DNA of 64,000 nucleotides from Streptomyces sp. JJ66 (GCF_019303495.1 NZ_JAEVFI010000008.1:30363-94362); one strand, 5' to 3'; shown: positions 8,838 to 17,399, counted from the first letter of the stretch. Notes: generated from the letters alone by a model not told the origin. Translations and numbers: made by a program.

Positions 8838-8941
8838 CGGGACCCCCTTTCGTTCACCGTCACCGGCCGCACGTCCGGAAGACGCGGCGAGTACCCCGCA
8901 CCGGGTGGCCGGAAACGGCGCGGCCCGGCCGGATGAACTCT

Positions 8942-8967
8942 GTTTTCCGGTACGGGCGCGCGGGTAC
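8942..8967 (+). promoter_or_regulatory. Sigma-B-type promoter of the DUF6343-like gene
   Basis: GTTT at 8942-8945, a 16-base spacer and GGGTAC at 8962-8967. The predicted transcript start falls only a few bases before the ATG at 8978, so the message would be nearly leaderless. This agrees with the absence of a ribosome site. Confidence 0.6.
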
Positions 8968-8977
8968 ACGGCGCGCC

Positions 8978-9319
8978 ATGCAGCAGCCTGACCCCTCCCG
9001 CGACCCGGACGCCGAGCGTGCGGGGCTGCTCGGCCGCGTCTCACCCCGCACCGGGAGGGAACCGGCGCGCGCCCACAGCGCCCTGCGGCTGCGCTGGCTG
9101 CTGAGCCTGCTGTTCACACCGCTGTTCATCGCCGGGGCGGTGCTGTTCTGGGCCTGGTCGGCGGCGTCCGGACCGATGGACGTGCCCACCGACACCTCCC
9201 TGCGGGTGCTTGCCGGGATCTTCACCTTCCTGGCCGTGTTCGCGTTCGCGGACCTGCTGGTGGTACAAGGCCGCCTGCACCGCGCCAGGCAGCGCGCCCG
9301 CCGCCGCGCCGGGCACTGA
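8978..9319 (+). CDS. DUF6343-like small membrane protein
   Basis: 113 residues. The block RTGREPARAHSALRLRWLLS followed by a hydrophobic helix, then a second hydrophobic segment (LRVLAGIFTFLAVFAFADLLVV), and an Arg-rich tail resemble the Streptomyces DUF6343 family of two-helix membrane proteins. The ATG at 8978 has no ribosome site but lies immediately behind a sigma-B-type promoter, so leaderless translation is likely. Function unknown; stress association is inferred from the promoter. Confidence 0.68.
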   Translation: MQQPDPSRDPDAERAGLLGRVSPRTGREPARAHSALRLRWLLSLLFTPLFIAGAVLFWAWSAASGPMDVPTDTSLRVLAGIFTFLAVFAFADLLVVQGRLHRARQRARRRAGH

Positions 9320-9472
9320 CGCGCCGCACCCTGAACCCCGGGCCTGTCCGTCCGGTCCGCCCACCACGCCCCGCCCCGCCGGGAGTCTTCACCCCGGGTG
9401 CACAACCGCCGTGCCCGCCGACCGCGCTGCCCGCCCCGCCGCGCTGGCTGCCCGTCGTCCCTGAGCGATGAG

Positions 9473-9497
9473 GCGTGAAGCCACCCAGCCCGGGTAC
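9473..9497 (+). promoter_or_regulatory. Possible sigma-B-type promoter of the SRPBCC gene
   Basis: GCGT at 9473-9476, 15 bases, and GGGTAC at 9492-9497, about 44 bases before the ATG at 9541. The -10 element is perfect and the -35 fits only the loose GNNT form, so this is a weaker call than those at 6642 and 8942. Confidence 0.4.
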
Positions 9498-9540
9498 GCG
9501 GCAGGCCGTGCCACGCAACACCAGCGACTCAGGAGGTGCC

Positions 9541-9987
9541 ATGTCGCACATCGAGGAATCCATCGAGCTCGACGTTCCCGTGTCCACGGCCTACAACCAG
9601 TGGACACAGTTCACGGACTTCCCCCACTTCATGGAAGGAGTCGAGCGCGTCGACCAGGTGACCGACACCTCCACCCACTGGGTGACGAAGATCGCCGGGG
9701 TGGAGCGGGAGTTCGACGCGGACATCACTGAGCAGATCCCCGACGAGCGGATCGCGTGGACCAGCCGCAACGGTCCCAAGCAGGCCGGAGTCGTGACCTT
9801 CCACCACCTGACGCCGGGCCGTTCCAAGGTGATGCTGCAACTGGAGTACGCACCGGAGTACTTCACCGAGGCGGTCGGCGACGCGCTCGGCTTGGTCAAG
9901 CGCAAGGCAGCCGGTGACCTGGAGCGGTTCAAGAAGTTCATCGAGAGCCGGGGCACGGAGACCGGCGCCTGGCGCGGCGAGGTCTGA
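9541..9987 (+). CDS. SRPBCC (START-like) cyclase/dehydrase family protein
   Basis: 148 residues beginning SHIEESIELDVPVSTAYNQW and containing FTDFPHFMEGV, the signature of the Polyketide_cyc/COQ10-like SRPBCC family. The fold is a hydrophobic pocket that binds small lipophilic ligands; enzymatic activity is not assured. The ATG follows AGGAGG at ideal spacing. It has a candidate sigma-B-type promoter and a very strong terminator, so it is probably a single-gene transcript. No signal peptide is seen. Confidence 0.85.
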   Translation: MSHIEESIELDVPVSTAYNQWTQFTDFPHFMEGVERVDQVTDTSTHWVTKIAGVEREFDADITEQIPDERIAWTSRNGPKQAGVVTFHHLTPGRSKVMLQLEYAPEYFTEAVGDALGLVKRKAAGDLERFKKFIESRGTETGAWRGEV

Positions 9988-10026
9988 TCCACACCGGGCC
10001 GCCCCCGGCGAACCCGGCCACGCGCA

Positions 10027-10060
10027 GCAGCCCCCGGCACCAGGACGTGCCGGGGGCTGC
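10027..10060 (+). terminator. Strong hairpin terminator after the SRPBCC gene
   Basis: A perfect 14-bp stem (GCAGCCCCCGGCAC / GTGCCGGGGGCTGC) with a 6-base loop, 40 bases after the stop codon at 9987. No T-tract follows. Confidence 0.85.
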
Positions 10061-10139
10061 GCGCTGCCGGACCGCCGCGGCCACGGGGAGCCGGGGGCCA
10101 CGCCTGCCCCGCGGTCGGCGCGCGTCCGGAGGGCACGGT

Positions 10140-10164
10140 GTTATTCCGCCCTGGTCAGGGGTAC
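10140..10164 (+). promoter_or_regulatory. Possible sigma-B-type promoter of the DUF5709 gene
   Basis: GTTA at 10140-10143, 15 bases, and GGGTAC at 10159-10164, about 48 bases before the ATG at 10213. The -10 is perfect and the -35 differs from GTTT at one base. Confidence 0.4.
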
Positions 10165-10212
10165 GCGAGCGGCGGCGAACCGTGATCGTGCAGGAGACAG
10201 AAGGAGGCCGTC

Positions 10213-10659
10213 ATGACGGAACCGAACCCGGAGAGCAACGACCCCGGCAGGAACCCCGAGGACGAGGGCATCCCCGACCTGCAGGACGGGTGGCCCAAGG
10301 CGCAGCAGGCCGAGGACCCGCAGCAGATGCCGGTTCCCGGCGACCGCCCGGTGGCGGCCGAAAGCCACGGCACCACGCCCAGTGAGCAGCGCGAGGGCGA
10401 GTCGCTGGACGCCCGGCTCGCGCAGGAGGAACCGGACGTGGACGAGGAGACCGGCGCGGCCGGTACGCCGGACCCGGAGGCGGGCCAGATCAGCGACGAG
10501 CGGCTGCCCGGCACCCCGTCCGGTGACCACCTCGTCGGCCACGAGTCCCCAGCGGCCGGGCTGCCCGCCGAGGAGCGCGCCCTGCACATCGAGAGCATGG
10601 ACGAGGCCGACGCACCACCCTCGGACCCGGAGGAGAATCCGGCGGACGAGCAGCGGTGA
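10213..10659 (+). CDS. DUF5709-like acidic protein
   Basis: 148 residues, strongly acidic and proline-rich with few hydrophobic residues, so largely disordered. The core GTTPSEQREGESLDARLAQE and PDV, and the later AEERALHIE, match the actinobacterial DUF5709 family. The ATG follows AGAAGGAGG. Family members are small and uncharacterised; the composition resembles hydrophilin-type stress proteins. The -10 GGGTAC upstream supports stress control. It is convergent with the Rpf-like gene, with a short hairpin between them. Confidence 0.75.
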   Translation: MTEPNPESNDPGRNPEDEGIPDLQDGWPKAQQAEDPQQMPVPGDRPVAAESHGTTPSEQREGESLDARLAQEEPDVDEETGAAGTPDPEAGQISDERLPGTPSGDHLVGHESPAAGLPAEERALHIESMDEADAPPSDPEENPADEQR

Positions 10660-10665
10660 GCGCCC

Positions 10666-10680
10666 GCCGGGGGCACCGGC
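10666..10680. terminator. Short hairpin between converging genes
   Basis: GCCGG / CCGGC with a 5-base loop in the 25-base gap between the DUF5709 stop and the stop of the Rpf-like gene. The position is suggestive but the stem is short. Confidence 0.3.
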
Positions 10681-10684
10681 GTCC

Positions 10685-12022
10685 TCAGATGGTCACGCCG
10701 TTTGCCCGCAGGTAGGCGAGCGGGTTGATGTCCGAGCCGTAGCCGGGCCCCGTGCGGATCTCGAAGTGCAGGTGCGGACCGGTGGAATTCCCGGTGTTGC
10801 CGGAGCGCCCGAGCGTTTTCCCGGCGCCCACCTGCTGCCCGGCCCGCACGGAGATCGCCGAGAGGTGGGCGTACTGGCTGTAGCGCCCGTCGTGGTGCCG
10901 GAGCACCACCTGGTAACCGTAGGAACCCGCCCAGCCCGCCGAGACGACGGTGGCACCGGTAACGGCCCTGACGGAGGTGCCCGTCGGCAGGGGGAAGTCC
11001 ACGCCGGTGTGGTAGCCGGAGGACCACGAGCTGCCGCTCACCCGGTAGGCGGTGCCGGCGGAGGCGCCGGGCACGGGCGCGGAGAACGCCGGGGTGGAGG
11101 GGCGCTGGGCGGCCCGGTTCCCCGCCGAGGCGGACCGCTCGGGCTTCGGTTCGGGCTTCGCCTCCTGCTTCGGTTCGGGCTTCGGTTCGGGTTTCGGCTC
11201 GGGGTTCGCCTTGGATTCTGGGGCCGGTGGCGTCGCCTCGGACTGCTTGGGCTGCTCGCCGCTGTGGGCCTTCTCCGCCTTCTCCGCCTTCTCCGCCGTC
11301 TCCCGCGGTGCCTTCGGACGCGTGCGCTCCGGTGCCTTCTGCGGCGTCCGGGCGGGTGGACCGGCAGCGGTCAGGCGCAGCTGCTGACCGGGGAAGATCA
11401 GGTGCGGGTCATCGCCGATCGTGGCGCGGTTGCGCTCGTACAGCGCGGGCCAGCCGCCGGTGACGTCGTGTTCCTGTGCGATCGTGGACAGGCTCTCGCC
11501 GGGGACGACGTCATGGGTGGCGTTGCCGCGCTGGTGCTCCTGCCCGTGGGGGCCGTTGTCCGCGGCGGGCCGCTGCCGTGGTACGGCGGCCGGGCGGGCG
11601 ACGGTGCGGGTCGCGGAGTCGCGGGCGGCGCGCGGCTCGGCGGCGTCGCGGGTGAGACCGGCGCGGGGACCGCACTGGGGCCAGGCCCCGGGCCCCTGTC
11701 CGGCAAGAACCTTCTCGGCCACCGCTATCTGTTCGGCCGGTGACGCCTGGTCAGCCCGCACGGCGTAGGACCCGCCGCCGTACTCTTCCCAGGTGGACTG
11801 CTTGAACTGCAGCCCGCCGAAATATCCGTTGCCGGTGTTGACGTGCCACCGGCCGCTGCTCTCGCAGGCGGCGACCTTCTCCCAGGTGTCCACCGGGGCG
11901 GCCTGCGCGTGGCTGACGCCGATGAGCGGCAGCGCGATACCCGCGCCGGAGGCCGTCATCGTCAGCGAGGCGCGGGAGGCCCGGCTGGGTCGGTAACGGC
12001 GGTGACGTCCACGGGGGGCCAT
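10685..12022 (-). CDS. Rpf-like transglycosylase with LysM and M23 peptidase domains
   Basis: 445 residues from the ATG at 12022 (GGGAGGA just upstream). The order is: a signal peptide with likely cleavage near residue 42 (SHAQAAP); an Rpf/transglycosylase-like domain with WEKVAACESSGRWHVNTGNG (catalytic Glu54); LysM at about 190-240; a KPEP-rich linker; and an M23 domain (about 330-435) with YHTGVDF and GPHLHFEI zinc ligands. It would cut glycan strands and peptide crosslinks in the wall. The layout resembles S. coelicolor RpfD, which acts in spore germination; orthology is inferred. Two inverted repeats lie upstream. Confidence 0.92.
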   Translation of the reverse strand: MAPRGRHRRYRPSRASRASLTMTASGAGIALPLIGVSHAQAAPVDTWEKVAACESSGRWHVNTGNGYFGGLQFKQSTWEEYGGGSYAVRADQASPAEQIAVAEKVLAGQGPGAWPQCGPRAGLTRDAAEPRAARDSATRTVARPAAVPRQRPAADNGPHGQEHQRGNATHDVVPGESLSTIAQEHDVTGGWPALYERNRATIGDDPHLIFPGQQLRLTAAGPPARTPQKAPERTRPKAPRETAEKAEKAEKAHSGEQPKQSEATPPAPESKANPEPKPEPKPEPKQEAKPEPKPERSASAGNRAAQRPSTPAFSAPVPGASAGTAYRVSGSSWSSGYHTGVDFPLPTGTSVRAVTGATVVSAGWAGSYGYQVVLRHHDGRYSQYAHLSAISVRAGQQVGAGKTLGRSGNTGNSTGPHLHFEIRTGPGYGSDINPLAYLRANGVTI

Positions 12023-12064
12023 GGGTTCCTCCCACACCTGCGCTGCTCACGCACTCCAAAGGGG

Positions 12065-12097
12065 TCCCGTGTGCACGGGAGTTGACGGGCGCGTCAA
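12065..12097. promoter_or_regulatory. Two adjacent inverted repeats upstream of the Rpf-like gene
   Basis: TCCCGTG-TG-CACGGGA (12065-12080) and TTGACG-GGCG-CGTCAA (12082-12097) lie side by side 43-75 bases upstream of the ATG at 12022. Both are perfect. They may be operators or a 5'-leader structure; which regulator would bind is unknown. Confidence 0.45.
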
Positions 12098-12137
12098 ACG
12101 TAGAGCCGAGCAGGTGGCCCCGGCAACCAGTTCCGCC

Positions 12138-12944
12138 TCATTCGCCAAAAGCCGCGCCCGCGCCGTGCGCTGTCACGTGCCGCTCTGCGGCGCGGGCCGC
12201 GCCCGTGGCGTCGGCGTAGACCTCGCAGACCAGGTGCCGGTCCTCGGTGAAGTCGTGTTCCAGCTCGAACAGGCTGACTTCGCGCCCGTCGTCGAGGAGA
12301 AACGCGTGCTCGTACACCGAGCAGAACGCGTTCGGCCCGGCGGGTCCGAACGGCTGCGCCACGCGGCTGATCGTGTGCCGGATCGCCGTGGTCAGCAGCC
12401 GGGTCGTCTCCTCGCCCGGCTGGTCGGTGTTCCCGGCGCGGCGCAACAGCCGCCGGGCGTGGTCGGCCGAGTCCCGCTCGGTGAAAGCGCGGTGCCCGGA
12501 CTCGGGCACGGACAGGCCGAGTTCGGCCAGCAGCGCCGGGCTCGGCTCCTGTGCGCCCTCCCCGGCCACCGCCTCCAGCGAGTCCGGCCCCCGGCCCGTC
12601 ATGCGCTGGTGGACGCGGCTCTCCGCCTCCTGGAGCGCGGCGAAGTCCGGGTAGACCTCGAAGGTGACCTGAACGTCCCCGTCGGTGTCGTGGCGCAGCT
12701 CCCACAGCACCAGCACGGTGTGGTCGGCGAAGGTGAAGGTGTACTGGTAGGTCGAGCAGCGCAGGGCGGGCGGCGGGTTGCGGTGCTGCCGCCACGAGCG
12801 CAGCTGGACATCGCAGCGGACGGCGGAGGCCAGCCGGGCGGCCAGCATGTCGCTGATCTCGAAGGAATTGCGGGCACGGGCGAGGAGTTGCGCCAGGTGG
12901 TCACCCGGCGCTGGCCCGCCCGCACGCCGCGCCGGCTCGTTCAT
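12138..12944 (-). CDS. DUF6227 family protein
   Basis: 268 residues from the ATG at 12944, preceded by GGGAGG. The protein is built of two related halves, each with a block like YTFTFADHTVLVLWELRHDT and HAFLLDDGREVSLFELEHDF, and starts with HLAQLLARARNSFEI, as in the Streptomyces DUF6227 family. It is soluble, with no signal peptide. The family is widespread in Streptomyces and uncharacterised. It lies upstream of and on the same strand as the Rpf-like gene, with 115 bases between, so a separate promoter for each is likely. Confidence 0.8.
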   Translation of the reverse strand: MNEPARRAGGPAPGDHLAQLLARARNSFEISDMLAARLASAVRCDVQLRSWRQHRNPPPALRCSTYQYTFTFADHTVLVLWELRHDTDGDVQVTFEVYPDFAALQEAESRVHQRMTGRGPDSLEAVAGEGAQEPSPALLAELGLSVPESGHRAFTERDSADHARRLLRRAGNTDQPGEETTRLLTTAIRHTISRVAQPFGPAGPNAFCSVYEHAFLLDDGREVSLFELEHDFTEDRHLVCEVYADATGAARAAERHVTAHGAGAAFGE

Positions 12945-13411
12945 CGTGGCCTCCCGGGGGCGCGGAGTGAGGAGATGTGTTCCCACTACAGTGAATACCC
13001 AAAGTAGCGATGCCCCGTCACCTGGAGCGCAAATTGGCTGACTTGTGCGGGTTCCGTGGCTGATGTGAGCCCAGGAAGTTACGTTCCGTGTTCTCGTCCC
13101 CTCCCGCGACGAAGCCGCGAGGCGCCCCAGTTCCGGCTGCGCCCCGGCCCCACCGCCGTCTCTCCCGCCGCTCTGCGCCGGGCGTGCGCGCGGTACTCGG
13201 ACGGGTGGTGAAGGGCTCGTGCGGCGCCGATCACGTGGACGTACCGACAGGCGGTGCGCATCCCAGATGGCCGTGCGTTCGTCTCAGCCCCGCCCCTTTG
13301 CCCGGGGAAGGCCCCGTTCCCCTGCGTTCCCCCGACGACCTCCCCGTCATGCCTTCGGGCATGCCCTCAGATACCGGAGGCGGGGGACAGCCCAGGAGGG
13401 GTGGGCCGTGG
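12945..13411. other. Intergenic stretch, nothing recognised
   Basis: About 467 bases between the DUF6227 start and the DUF2277 end, both on the minus strand. The AT content is higher near 12975-13080, consistent with a promoter for DUF6227. No convincing gene, RNA or repeat was found. Confidence 0.4.
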
Positions 13412-13621
13412 CTAGCCGCCGCGGACGCGCAGGTCCGCCAGCAGTCGCCGCGTCGCCGCCGTCACCTCCGCCACCGCGCGGTCGAACGCGGCCGCGTTGT
13501 GCGCGGCGGGCGCGCGGAAGCCGGAGACCTTGCGGACGTACTGGAGCGCGGCTGCCCGCACGTCCTCCTCAAAGACCTGCTCGGTGTACGGCGGACGCAG
13601 CGTCTTGATACTTCGGCACAT
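13412..13621 (-). CDS. DUF2277 family protein
   Basis: 69 residues, a full-length match to DUF2277: MCRSIKTLRPPYTEQVFEED at the start and QYVRKVSGFRAPAAHNAAAF in the middle. The family is small, soluble and uncharacterised. The ATG at 13621 is preceded by GGGAG very close by. It lies 19 bases after the FhuF-like gene, so the two are probably co-transcribed. Confidence 0.88.
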   Translation of the reverse strand: MCRSIKTLRPPYTEQVFEEDVRAAALQYVRKVSGFRAPAAHNAAAFDRAVAEVTAATRRLLADLRVRGG

Positions 13622-13640
13622 ACTCCCGACGGTACGCCGC

Positions 13641-14294
13641 TCACCGCCTCGGCGGCGTTGTGAAACAGCAGTCCCCGCAGACACTGCCGCCGGGCGCCCG
13701 GTAGTACAGGCAGCAGGTGGAGCGCCGGAACCCGCCCGGGCCGAGCTGTCCGGTACCGGCCAGCGGCGGCGCGGCCAGCAGGTCAGCGACCCACGTCTCC
13801 GCCCGCGCCGGGCGGCCCAGCTGGATGAGCGCACCGGCGAGCGCGGAGGCGGCGTTGCCCCACAACAGCCGGGCGGAGACGCGCACCTCCGCCCGCGTCG
13901 CCGCGAGGAGCGGCACCAGGTGAGCGTCCAGCACCGTGGCTCGCAGGTGCGTCACGGGGTCCGCGGGCGGCGGCACCGGCGCGGCGGGTGTCAGCCACAG
14001 ATCGTCCGGGGTGCTGTGGGACGGGTCCCAGCGCAGCAGCGCGGGGGAGAGGTCGGGCGGCGGTTCGCCGCGCACGCAGGGGGCCAGCGTGATCGACCAC
14101 AGGCGCGCGGCCAGCCCCAGGTAGGCGATGGACGCGGCCACGCGCGGCTCCGGTGCCCCCAGCCGCGCACCCACCAGCGCGAGGCGCGACCGCAGCGGTC
14201 CGGCGGCCCCGGCGTACAGCTCGGCGAGCGGGCGGGCGGAACCGTCCGGCGGGGGGCCGGAGCGCAGCGCGAAGAAGCCTTCCACGCCGCGCAC
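13641..14294 (-). CDS. FhuF-like (2Fe-2S) ferric-siderophore reductase-type protein
   Basis: 217 residues. The last 24 residues carry CC at 194-195 and CGDCC at 206-210, the FhuF C-terminal pattern that holds a [2Fe-2S] cluster; the context is RRSTCCLYYRAPGG. FhuF proteins release iron from ferric siderophores in the cytosol. The N-terminal two thirds are Ala/Leu-rich and less conserved, as usual. The start is the GTG at 14294. It leads DUF2277 in a likely two-gene transcript. No siderophore transport gene is nearby. Confidence 0.82.
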   Translation of the reverse strand: MRGVEGFFALRSGPPPDGSARPLAELYAGAAGPLRSRLALVGARLGAPEPRVAASIAYLGLAARLWSITLAPCVRGEPPPDLSPALLRWDPSHSTPDDLWLTPAAPVPPPADPVTHLRATVLDAHLVPLLAATRAEVRVSARLLWGNAASALAGALIQLGRPARAETWVADLLAAPPLAGTGQLGPGGFRRSTCCLYYRAPGGSVCGDCCFTTPPRR

Positions 14295-14352
14295 CCTACG
14301 CGCCGCCCAGGCCGGCGACGGCGCGCGGGGTCACCGCACCCGCTCAGCGGGT

Positions 14353-14622
14353 TCAGCGCACGAGGTGCGCGGGCTCGTGGGTGACAGCCTCGATCTCGTG
14401 CCCGGCCTTGGCCAGCAGCTGGTGCGACAGGTCGCGCAGCGCCCGGGCCGCGGCGATCTCCTCGCCCACCTTCTGCTGGGCCGGGTCGCTGGGGTAGCGG
14501 TCGGCCCGGCCGTGGGACTTGAGCTCGCTGCCGTCCTGCAGCCGCATCAGGCAGGAGGCGCGGGTCTTGTCGCCGTCCTCCCAGAACTCCATCTCGATAT
14601 TCATCCCGACGATCGTTTCCAT
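14353..14622 (-). CDS. DUF1876 family protein
   Basis: 89 residues from the ATG at 14622, which follows GGAGGTGAG; an upstream GTG overlaps that ribosome site and is rejected. The blocks MEFWEDGDKTRASCLMRLQD and PSDPAQQKVGEEIAAARAL are characteristic of DUF1876, an actinobacterial domain with a predicted double-stranded-RNA-binding-like fold. No function is established. It sits between SHMT and the FhuF-like gene on the same strand, with about 60-110 bases on either side. Confidence 0.87.
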   Translation of the reverse strand: METIVGMNIEMEFWEDGDKTRASCLMRLQDGSELKSHGRADRYPSDPAQQKVGEEIAAARALRDLSHQLLAKAGHEIEAVTHEPAHLVR

Positions 14623-14730
14623 GGGACTCACCTCCACCGCGTGGTCCTTCCAGGGTGCGGCATCCCCGGGCGGCGGGCTACTCCAGCCGGGGCAGCGCGA
14701 CCCCCTGCGCGTCGGGCGAGCCGGGCCGGG

Positions 14731-16221
14731 TCAGGACAGGTCCACGCCCGGGTAGAGCGGGTACCCGGCCAGCAGGTCGGCGGCGCGGCCCCGCACCTGG
14801 TCAGCGACGCCCTCGGTGAGGGTGTAGCGCGCCTTGGAGGTGCCCTGGGGATCGGTGCGGCCGAGCACCGTGTGGATGAGGTCGGCCACCTCGTCCATCT
14901 CCGGCTCGCCCAGACCGCGGGTGGTCAGGGCCGGGGTGCCGATGCGCACCCCGGAGGTGTACCAGGCGCCGTTGGGGTCGGCGGGGATGGCGTTGCGGTT
15001 GGTGACGACTCCGGCGTCCAGCAGCGCGGCCTCGGCCTGGCGGCCGGTGAGCCCGTAGGACCCGGCGACGTCGAGGAGCACCAGGTGGTTGTCGGTGCCG
15101 CCGGTGACCAGGCGGGCGTCGCGGCGCCGCAGCCCGTCGGCCAGTGCGCGGGCGTTGTCCACGACGCGCTGGGCGTAGTCGCCGAACTCCGGCTGCCGCG
15201 CCTCGGCGAGGGCGACCGCCTTGGCGGCCATGACGTGGGGCAGCGGGCCGCCCAGGACCATGGGGCAGCCACGGTCCACCTGGTCGGCGAGGCTGTCGTC
15301 ACACAGCACCATGCCGCCGCGCGGGCCGCGCAGGGACTTGTGCGTGGTGGTGGTGACGATCTGGGCGTGCGGTACCGGATCGAAGTCGCCGGTGAGGACC
15401 TTGCCCGCGACGAGTCCCGCGAAGTGCGCCATGTCAACCATGAGCGTGGCCCCGACCTCGTCGGCGATCTCGCGCATGATCCGGAAGTTCACCAGCCGCG
15501 GGTACGCGGAGTACCCGGCGATGAGGATGAGCGGCCGGAACGCGCGGGCGGCGGCGCGCACCGCCTCGTAGTCCAGCAGGCCGGTGTCCGGATCGGTGCC
15601 GTAGGAGCGCTGCTCGAACATCTTGCCGGAGATGTTGGGCCGGAATCCGTGGGTGAGGTGACCGCCGGCGTCCAGCGACATGCCCAGCATGCGCTGGTTG
15701 CCGAAGGCCCGGCGCAGCTCGGCCCAGTCGGCCTCGGCGAGGTCGTTCACCTGGCGCACGCCCGCCTTCCGCAGCGCGGGCGCCTCCACGCGCTGCGCCA
15801 GCACGGCCCAGAAGGCGACCAGGTTGGCGTCGATGCCTGAGTGCGGCTGCACGTAGGCGTGGCGGGCGCCGAACAGCTCGCGGGCGTGCTCGGCGGCCAG
15901 CGACTCGACGGTGTCCACGTTGCGGCAGCCCGCGTAGAAGCGGCGGCCGATGGTGCCCTCGGCGTACTTGTCGCTGAACCAGTTGCCCATGGTCAGCAGT
16001 ACGGCGGGGGAAGCGTAGTTCTCGGAGGCGATGAGCTTGAGCGAGGCGCGCTGGTCGGCGATCTCCTGCCCGATCGCGTCGGCGACGCGGGGCTCTACGC
16101 CACGGATGACCTCCAGCGCGGTGCGGTAGGCGACGGTCTCCGGGGTGGCGGCGTCCGCCGGTGCCCAGCGGGCATCCGGCGCGGACGCGGACGACGGGGA
16201 GGAGGGGAAGGGGGTGGCCAC
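14731..16221 (-). CDS. glyA: Serine hydroxymethyltransferase
   Basis: 496 residues from the GTG at 16221 (GGAGG upstream). The PLP-binding lysine is Lys295 in [48 protein letters not shown] and [11 protein letters not shown] are also typical. The enzyme interconverts serine and glycine with tetrahydrofolate and supplies one-carbon units in the cytosol. It is about 70 residues longer than E. coli GlyA, with an insertion after the substrate-binding region ([18 protein letters not shown]), a form found as an additional SHMT in Streptomyces. Whether it is the main or an accessory copy cannot be told from this window. Confidence 0.93.
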   Translation of the reverse strand: MATPFPSSPSSASAPDARWAPADAATPETVAYRTALEVIRGVEPRVADAIGQEIADQRASLKLIASENYASPAVLLTMGNWFSDKYAEGTIGRRFYAGCRNVDTVESLAAEHARELFGARHAYVQPHSGIDANLVAFWAVLAQRVEAPALRKAGVRQVNDLAEADWAELRRAFGNQRMLGMSLDAGGHLTHGFRPNISGKMFEQRSYGTDPDTGLLDYEAVRAAARAFRPLILIAGYSAYPRLVNFRIMREIADEVGATLMVDMAHFAGLVAGKVLTGDFDPVPHAQIVTTTTHKSLRGPRGGMVLCDDSLADQVDRGCPMVLGGPLPHVMAAKAVALAEARQPEFGDYAQRVVDNARALADGLRRRDARLVTGGTDNHLVLLDVAGSYGLTGRQAEAALLDAGVVTNRNAIPADPNGAWYTSGVRIGTPALTTRGLGEPEMDEVADLIHTVLGRTDPQGTSKARYTLTEGVADQVRGRAADLLAGYPLYPGVDLS

Positions 16222-16408
16222 GGGAACCTCCAGGAGGCGGCGGGAACGTGCTCCGGCGGCCCAGGCGCGCGGCAGCACACATCAGCGTTGATGGAGCCGC
16301 TCCCCAATGGTCAGTCCCATTTCCTCGCGCCAGTCACGGCTCGCGACCGAGCGTACCAAGCCCGCCTGGGGCCCGCCCCGCACGCCGTGTCCCCGAACGC
16401 GGGCCGCG

Positions 16409-16645
16409 TCAGGCGTGGTCGACCAGACTGGCGTGACCCTGCACCCGGGCACAGTGCGCGCAGCAGAAGAACTGGCCGTCCGACTGGACGCCGTGGCCGA
16501 GAATCCGGCACGAGCAGTTCTCGCAGACCGGCGCCATGCGCTGGGCCATGCACTCCAGGCTGTCGAAGACGTGCACCGCGCCGCCCTGGGCGTGGACCTC
16601 GAAGGACATCTCGTACTCGTTGCTGCAGACCTCACACACGGCCAT
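16409..16645 (-). CDS. Small Cys-rich (zinc-ribbon/metallothionein-like) protein
   Basis: 78 residues from the ATG at 16645. Eight or more cysteines occur in pairs: CEVCSNEY, CENCSC and FFCCAHCARVQGH, suggesting two metal sites. The block GGAVHVFDSLECMAQRMAP is typical of a small actinobacterial family often labelled prokaryotic metallothionein. Likely a cytosolic zinc-binding protein; partner unknown. An AGGAG lies 11 bases upstream, a somewhat long spacing. It is divergent from the HIT gene across about 300 bases. Confidence 0.72.
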   Translation of the reverse strand: MAVCEVCSNEYEMSFEVHAQGGAVHVFDSLECMAQRMAPVCENCSCRILGHGVQSDGQFFCCAHCARVQGHASLVDHA

Positions 16646-16943
16646 GGCGCCCGTCACTCCTCGCGTAGGGGCGCGGGCCCCCTTGCCGGACCCGCGCCCG
16701 CCCCAGCATGGCCGTGGCCGCGCGGACCCGCCGCCACGACGCGAGAGCCGCCCACCCGCACCACCCCATAGGTCTATGCCCCTACCCCATCCGGCAGGCG
16801 ACGCGCTCCACCCGGACCTCCGGTCCCCGGCCCACACCCGGAACGCCGTGGCTGACCCTGCCCAGCCCCGCCACCGAACCGGCCGCGACGGGGGTGCGGG
16901 CGCGCCCCGTCCGGCCGCGTGACACGCAGGGCAGACTGAGCGC
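16646..16943. other. Divergent intergenic region
   Basis: About 298 bases between the Cys-rich gene and the HIT gene, which diverge. It must carry both promoters, but no canonical -35/-10 pair, repeat or RNA stands out. Confidence 0.35.
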
Positions 16944-17366
16944 ATGAGCTGCCTGTTCTGCCGCATCGTCCGCGGCGACGAAGCCGCCCACCACGTGTAC
17001 CAGGACGAGCACACCACCGCCTTCCTCGACGTCCGCCCCCTGTTCCCCGGCCACACCCTCCTCGTGCCGCGCACGCACCGCGAAACCCTCACGGACCTCG
17101 CCCTGGAGGAAGTGGGCCCCGTGTTCGCCGCCGTGCAGCGCGTCGCCCGCGCCGTCCAGCGGGCGATGGACGCCACTGGCACCTTCGTCGCCGCGAACAA
17201 CCACGTCAGCCAGTCCGTGCCGCACTTCCACGTGCACGTCGTCCCGCGCAACCCCAAGGACGGCCTGCGCGGGTTCTTCTGGCCGCGCAGGCCGTACGCC
17301 GACGACGCCGAGGCCGCCGACGTCGCCGCCCGCATCCGCGCCGCGCTCACCGAACCGCCATCGTGA
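16944..17366 (+). CDS. HIT (histidine triad) family protein
   Basis: 140 residues. It starts SCLFCRIVRGDEAAHHVYQD and carries the triad HFHVHVVP with His94, His96 and His98. HIT proteins are nucleotide hydrolases or transferases acting on AMP conjugates; the Cys pair near the start (CLFC) is a common zinc site. Soluble and cytosolic. It is convergent with the DNA ligase gene, 33 bases away. The exact nucleotide substrate cannot be inferred. Confidence 0.93.
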   Translation: MSCLFCRIVRGDEAAHHVYQDEHTTAFLDVRPLFPGHTLLVPRTHRETLTDLALEEVGPVFAAVQRVARAVQRAMDATGTFVAANNHVSQSVPHFHVHVVPRNPKDGLRGFFWPRRPYADDAEAADVAARIRAALTEPPS

Positions 17367-17399
17367 AGGCCGGGCCGGACAGCGAAACCCTGGGGACAC

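Noticed and set aside
16222..16310. Leader peptide upstream of SHMT on the minus strand with a Cys-Cys pair
   Set aside because: The frame starts with TTG and runs into the SHMT region without a stop, so it does not behave like a leader peptide.
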